Positions 60,331 through 64,000 of a stretch of 64,000 bases of DNA are shown here, in pieces. Position 1 is the first letter of the stretch, and every line of letters starts with the position of its first letter. The notes under the pieces are model-generated. The model did not search any database and was not told the DNA's origin. It was given only the letters and a program-made list of their open reading frames with translations. Made by a program: the position numbers and the translations under genes. Source of the stretch: DATBGO01 sp963785765 (GTDB taxonomy: Bacteria > Actinomycetota > Actinomycetes > Streptosporangiales > Streptosporangiaceae). The DNA lies in assembly GCA_963785765.1 (NCBI GenBank), contig CAWAWM010000001.1:310001-374000 (forward strand). The letters are read 5' to 3'.

Positions 60331-63300
60331 ATGACCTCGAACACCGAAGCCGCCGGGGGGCCGGCGGCCCCGGGACTGCGGGCGGTGATCGGCCGGCGGA
60401 TGCTCATCGCCGACGGGGCGATGGGCTCCATGCTCCAGGGCAGCCCGGCCACGCTCGATGATTTCGCCGGGCACGAGGGGTGCAACGAGATCCTTAACGT
60501 CACCCGGCCCGACATCGTCGCCGAGATCCACGACGGCTATCTGGCGGCCGGTGTCGACTGCATCACCACCAACACCTTCGGCGCCAACCTCGGAAACCTG
60601 GGCGAATACGGCATCTCGGACCGCATCTTCGAGCTCGCCGAGGCCGGTGCCCGGATCGCCAGGCAGGCTGCCGACCGGTGGTCGGACGGGGCTCGCCGGC
60701 GCTGGGTGCTCGGCTCGATGGGGCCAGGGACCAAGCTGCCCACCCTCGGGCATGTCGCGTTCGCCGAACTCCGCGACACCTATCAGGTCAACGCGGCCGG
60801 GCTGCTGAGCGGCGGCGCCGACGCCCTGATCATCGAGACCTGCCAGGACCTGCTGCAGGCCAAGGCGGCCATCATCGGTGCCCGCCGGGCCATCGCCGGG
60901 GCGGGCCAGGAGGTGGTGCTGATCGCGCAGGTGACGATCGAGACAACCGGCGCGATGCTGCTCGGCACCGAGATCGGCGCTGCGCTCACCGCGCTCGAGC
61001 CGCTGGGCATCGACCTGATCGGCCTGAACTGCGCGACCGGGCCGGGGGAGATGAGCGAGCACCTGCGCTACCTGGCCGCGCACTCCAGGCTGCCGCTGAC
61101 CTGCATGCCGAACGCGGGCCTGCCTGAACTCGCCGCGGACGGCGCCCGCTACCCGGTCACCCCGGCCGAGCTCGCCGATGCCCACGAGCTCTTCGCCGCC
61201 GAGTTCGGCCTGGCCATCGTGGGCGGCTGCTGCGGCACCACGCCCGAGCACCTGGCCGCGGTGGTGCGCAGGCTGCGCGACCGGCCGGTGGCCAGGCGCA
61301 GGCCCAGGCCGGAGCCTGGCGTCGCCTCGCTCTACCAGCATGTGCCGTTCCGCCAGGACACCGCCTTTCTGGCCATCGGGGAGCGGACCAACGCCAATGG
61401 CTCCAAGGCGTTCCGCGAGGCGATGCTCGCGGGACGCTACGACGACTGCGTGGAGATCGCGCGCGCCCAGACCAGGGACGGCGCGCACCTGCTCGATGTC
61501 TGCGTGGACTACGTCGGCCGGGACGGCACGGCCGACATGGCCGCGGTCGCCGGCCGGCTGGCCACCGCCGCGACGCTGCCCCTGGTGCTCGACTCCACCG
61601 AGCCCGAGGTAATCAGGACCGGCCTCGAGCTGCTCGGCGGCCGGGCGGTGGTGAACTCGGTCAATTACGAGGACGGCGACGGCCCGGACTCGCGGATCGC
61701 CCGGGTGATGCCGCTGGTGGCCGAGCACGGCGCGGCGGTGATCGCGCTCACTATCGATGAGCGGGGCCAGGCGCGGACCGCCGAGTGGAAGCTGGCCGTG
61801 GCGAGCCGGCTGATCGAGGATCTGACCGGCAACTGGGGAATGCGCACGTCCGACATCATCGTCGACTGCCTGACGTTCCCGATCTCCACCGGCCAGGAGG
61901 AGACCCGCCGGGACGCGATCGAGACCATCGCGGCGATCAGGGAGCTGAAGCGCAGGTACCCGGAGGTCCAGACCACCCTCGGCGTCTCTAATGTCTCCTT
62001 CGGCCTCAATCCGGCCGCTCGTGCCGTGCTGAACTCGGTGTTCCTCGCCGAGTGCAGCCGCGCTGGACTCGACTCGGCGATCGTGCACGCATCCAGGATC
62101 ATGCCGATATCCCAGATCGGCGAAGATCAGCTGCAGGCGGCGCTGGACCTTGTCTACGACCGGCGCCGAGCCGGCTACGACCCGCTGGCCAGGCTGCTGG
62201 AGCTCTTCGAAGGCGTCGACGCGGCGGCGGTCAAGGCCACCAGGGCGGCCGAGCTGGCCGGGCTGCCGCTCGCCGAACGCCTGAAGCGGCGGATCATCGA
62301 CGGGGAGCGGATCGGGCTGGAAGCCGATCTCGATGAGGCCCTGGCGAGCCGGCCCGCGCTGGAGATCGTCAACGACATTCTGCTGGACGGGATGAAGACG
62401 GTCGGGGACCTGTTCGGGTCCGGCCAGATGCAGCTGCCGTTCGTGCTGACCTCCGCCGAGGTCATGAAGGCGGCGGTCGCCTACCTGGAACCGCACATGG
62501 AGCGCTCCGACGAGGACGGGAAGGGCAAGATCGTGCTGGCCACGGTCAAGGGCGACGTCCATGACATCGGCAAGAACCTGGTCGACATCATCTTGTCCAA
62601 CAACGGCTACGACGTCGTCAACATCGGAATCAAGCAGCCCATCTCGGCCATCCTCGAAGCCGCCGCCGAGCAGCAAGCCGACGTGATCGGCATGTCCGGC
62701 CTGCTAGTCAAGTCCACCGTCGTGATGCGGGACAACCTGGCCGAGCTGAACTCCAGGCAGCTGGCCGCCCGGTGGCCGGTACTGCTCGGCGGCGCCGCCT
62801 TGACCCGCGCGTACGTGGAGCAGGACCTGGCTGGCCTGTTCGACGGGGAAGTCCGGTACGCCAGGGACGCGTTCGAGGGACTCCGGCTGATGGACGCGTT
62901 CATGGCCGTGAAGCGCGGCGTGGCGGGGGCCCAGCTGCCGGCGCTGCGGGAGCGGCGGGTCCGGGCGCAGCCGGCCGCCCGCGCCCCGTCCGGCGGCGCG
63001 GCGGCCGGGCCCGCCCGGTCCGATGTGTCCACGACGGTGCCGGTCCCTGAGCCGCCGTTCTGGGGTACCCGGGTCAGCAAGGGAATCCCGCTGGCCGACT
63101 ATGCAGCGTTCCTGGACGAGCGGGCCCTGTTCCTGGGCCAGTGGGGCCTCAAGCCCGCCCGCGGCCAGGACGGTCCCACCATGCAGGAGCTGGCCGAGAC
63201 GGAGGGGCGTCCGCGGCTGCGCCTGTGGCTGGACCGGATCCAGACCGAGGGCCTGCTGCAAGCCGCCGTGGTGCAGGGCTACTTTCGCTGCGTCAGTGCG

Positions 63301-63834
63301 GACAACGACCTGCTGGTGCTGGACGCTAATGGCGGCGAGCGCGAGCGGTTCACCTTCCCGCGGCAGCGCCGGGACCGGCAGCTGTGCCTGGCCGACTTCT
63401 TCAGGCCGCGCGGGTCAGGCGAGACCGACGTGGTCGCCTTCCAGCTGGTCACGGTCGGCTCTCGGATCAGCGAGGCCACCGCCGAGCTGTTCGCGAAGAA
63501 CGCCTACCGAGACTACCTGGAGCTGCACGGGCTGTCGGTGCAGCTCGCCGAGGCGCTGGCGGAGTACTGGCATTCCCGGGTCAGGGACGCGCTCGGGCTC
63601 GCCCGGTACGACCCCGCCGACCTGGACGGCATCCTGCGAGTCGGTTACCGCGGCTGCAGGTACTCGTTCGGCTATCCGGCCTGTCCGGATCTGGAGGACC
63701 GGGCCAAGGTGATGCGGCTGCTGCAGCCCGAGCGGATCGGCGTCACGCTGTCGGAGGAGTTCCAGCTCGCCCCTGAGCAGTCCACCGACGCGCTGATCGC
63801 GCATCACCCCGAAGCGAAATACTTCAGCACCTGA
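60331..63834 (+). CDS. metH: cobalamin-dependent methionine synthase
   Basis: A 1167-residue multi-domain enzyme. Residues about 10-320 form the homocysteine-binding domain: ADGAMGSMLQGS, and the zinc cysteines in LNCATG (about 233) and GGCCGTTPEH (about 299). About 335-620 is the pterin-binding domain (LAIGERTNANGSKAFREAM). About 640-880 binds cobalamin: VKGDVHDIGKNLVDIIL contains DxHxxG (about 742-747). About 915-1165 is the reactivation domain, with YRGCRYSFGYPACPDLEDR. TACAAT at 60315-60320 looks like a -10, leaving a very short leader. I see no cobalamin riboswitch upstream. A HAD phosphatase gene begins three bases after its stop. Confidence 0.95.
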   Translation: MTSNTEAAGGPAAPGLRAVIGRRMLIADGAMGSMLQGSPATLDDFAGHEGCNEILNVTRPDIVAEIHDGYLAAGVDCITTNTFGANLGNLGEYGISDRIFELAEAGARIARQAADRWSDGARRRWVLGSMGPGTKLPTLGHVAFAELRDTYQVNAAGLLSGGADALIIETCQDLLQAKAAIIGARRAIAGAGQEVVLIAQVTIETTGAMLLGTEIGAALTALEPLGIDLIGLNCATGPGEMSEHLRYLAAHSRLPLTCMPNAGLPELAADGARYPVTPAELADAHELFAAEFGLAIVGGCCGTTPEHLAAVVRRLRDRPVARRRPRPEPGVASLYQHVPFRQDTAFLAIGERTNANGSKAFREAMLAGRYDDCVEIARAQTRDGAHLLDVCVDYVGRDGTADMAAVAGRLATAATLPLVLDSTEPEVIRTGLELLGGRAVVNSVNYEDGDGPDSRIARVMPLVAEHGAAVIALTIDERGQARTAEWKLAVASRLIEDLTGNWGMRTSDIIVDCLTFPISTGQEETRRDAIETIAAIRELKRRYPEVQTTLGVSNVSFGLNPAARAVLNSVFLAECSRAGLDSAIVHASRIMPISQIGEDQLQAALDLVYDRRRAGYDPLARLLELFEGVDAAAVKATRAAELAGLPLAERLKRRIIDGERIGLEADLDEALASRPALEIVNDILLDGMKTVGDLFGSGQMQLPFVLTSAEVMKAAVAYLEPHMERSDEDGKGKIVLATVKGDVHDIGKNLVDIILSNNGYDVVNIGIKQPISAILEAAAEQQADVIGMSGLLVKSTVVMRDNLAELNSRQLAARWPVLLGGAALTRAYVEQDLAGLFDGEVRYARDAFEGLRLMDAFMAVKRGVAGAQLPALRERRVRAQPAARAPSGGAAAGPARSDVSTTVPVPEPPFWGTRVSKGIPLADYAAFLDERALFLGQWGLKPARGQDGPTMQELAETEGRPRLRLWLDRIQTEGLLQAAVVQGYFRCVSADNDLLVLDANGGERERFTFPRQRRDRQLCLADFFRPRGSGETDVVAFQLVTVGSRISEATAELFAKNAYRDYLELHGLSVQLAEALAEYWHSRVRDALGLARYDPADLDGILRVGYRGCRYSFGYPACPDLEDRAKVMRLLQPERIGVTLSEEFQLAPEQSTDALIAHHPEAKYFST

Positions 63835-63836
63835 CC

Positions 63837-64000
63837 ATGCGGCCCGCTCCCACCGGACCGGCCCGAGGGGCCGGCCAGACGCTGCAAGCCGTCCTGTTCG
63901 ACATGGACGGCCTCCTGGTTGACTCTGAGCCGCTGTGGTTCGAGGCCGAGAGCGAAGTCATGGCGCGGCTCGGTGGCGCCTGGAGTGCGGCGGACCAGCG
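63837..64000 (+). CDS. HAD-family hydrolase, N-terminal part (runs off window)
   Basis: ATG 63837 opens a frame reading LQAVLFDMDGLLVDSEPLWFEAE, the first HAD motif (DxDGxLVDSE) of the beta-phosphoglucomutase-like group, and continues past the window. The gene lies directly after metH in the same direction. Confidence 0.88.
   Translation, partial: MRPAPTGPARGAGQTLQAVLFDMDGLLVDSEPLWFEAESEVMARLGGAWSAADQ

Noticed and set aside
60205..62676. 823-codon minus-strand frame opposite metH
   Set aside because: Shadow of metH; no recognisable domain.

Overview
The window is about 64 kb of high-GC DNA (roughly 70 percent or more, with strongly GC-biased third positions and many GTG starts). It looks like a chromosome segment of an Actinomycete. 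Lineage clues are an acVLRF1-type release factor, an InhA-type enoyl reductase, the MSMEG_4193 / DUF3090 / SCO1664 trio, DUF3099, DUF6457, dodecin and GT87 polyprenol-dependent glycosyltransferases. I cannot name a genus.

Layout. 1-4 kb: SseB-like fragment, ribosome-associated acVLRF1 factor, ABC-F ATPase, small HTH protein, enoyl-CoA hydratase. 4-9 kb: ABC exporter, sulfotransferase, GH15 glycosidase, lipoprotein. 9.5-12.3 kb: a sulfonate/nitrate-type ABC importer operon. 12.3-17.8 kb: ArsR-like regulator, frameshifted MFS transporter with a minisatellite linker, two paralogous GT87 membrane glycosyltransferases. 17.9-21.1 kb: selD, an acyl-CoA ligase, tRNA-Sec. 21-27 kb: cyclodeaminase-like enzyme, a frameshifted nucleotidyltransferase-like gene, an 83-aa / 421-aa pair of unknown function, a GntR-ABC efflux operon. 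27-34 kb: an accessory region with a TIR-NB-ARC / TPR / small membrane protein locus, a decayed second copy of part of it, gene remnants, and a MerR-epimerase cassette. 34-40.5 kb: selA-selB, an FAD oxidoreductase, moaA and a DUF6457 gene. 41-44 kb: PadR regulator and a DrrAB-like exporter. 44-50.7 kb: DUF3099, FMN-dependent hydroxyacid oxidase, dodecin, TldD/TldE peptidase, FabG and InhA/FabI. 51-57 kb: an oligopeptide-type ABC importer. 57-64 kb: the actinobacterial trio, a PAC2 protein, metH and the start of a HAD phosphatase.

How it fits together. Four components of selenocysteine insertion (selD, tRNA-Sec, selA, selB) are present but spread over 20 kb. With moaA nearby this suggests a Mo/Sec formate dehydrogenase elsewhere in the genome; no selenoprotein gene was recognised here. 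The 27-34 kb stretch is the most plausible site of an unusual system. A STAND NTPase carries an N-terminal TIR domain, a TPR sensor ORF overlaps it, and a 3-TM protein is coupled to the TPR ORF by an ATGA overlap. The NTPase reading frame breaks at a seven-base homopolymer inside the Walker A motif. The locus is bordered by diverged direct repeats carrying a tRNA-Ser-like anticodon arm. Several other genes (MFS, nucleotidyltransferase-like, epimerase, PAC2 start) also show single-base frame breaks, so assembly error must be excluded before calling any of these biological.
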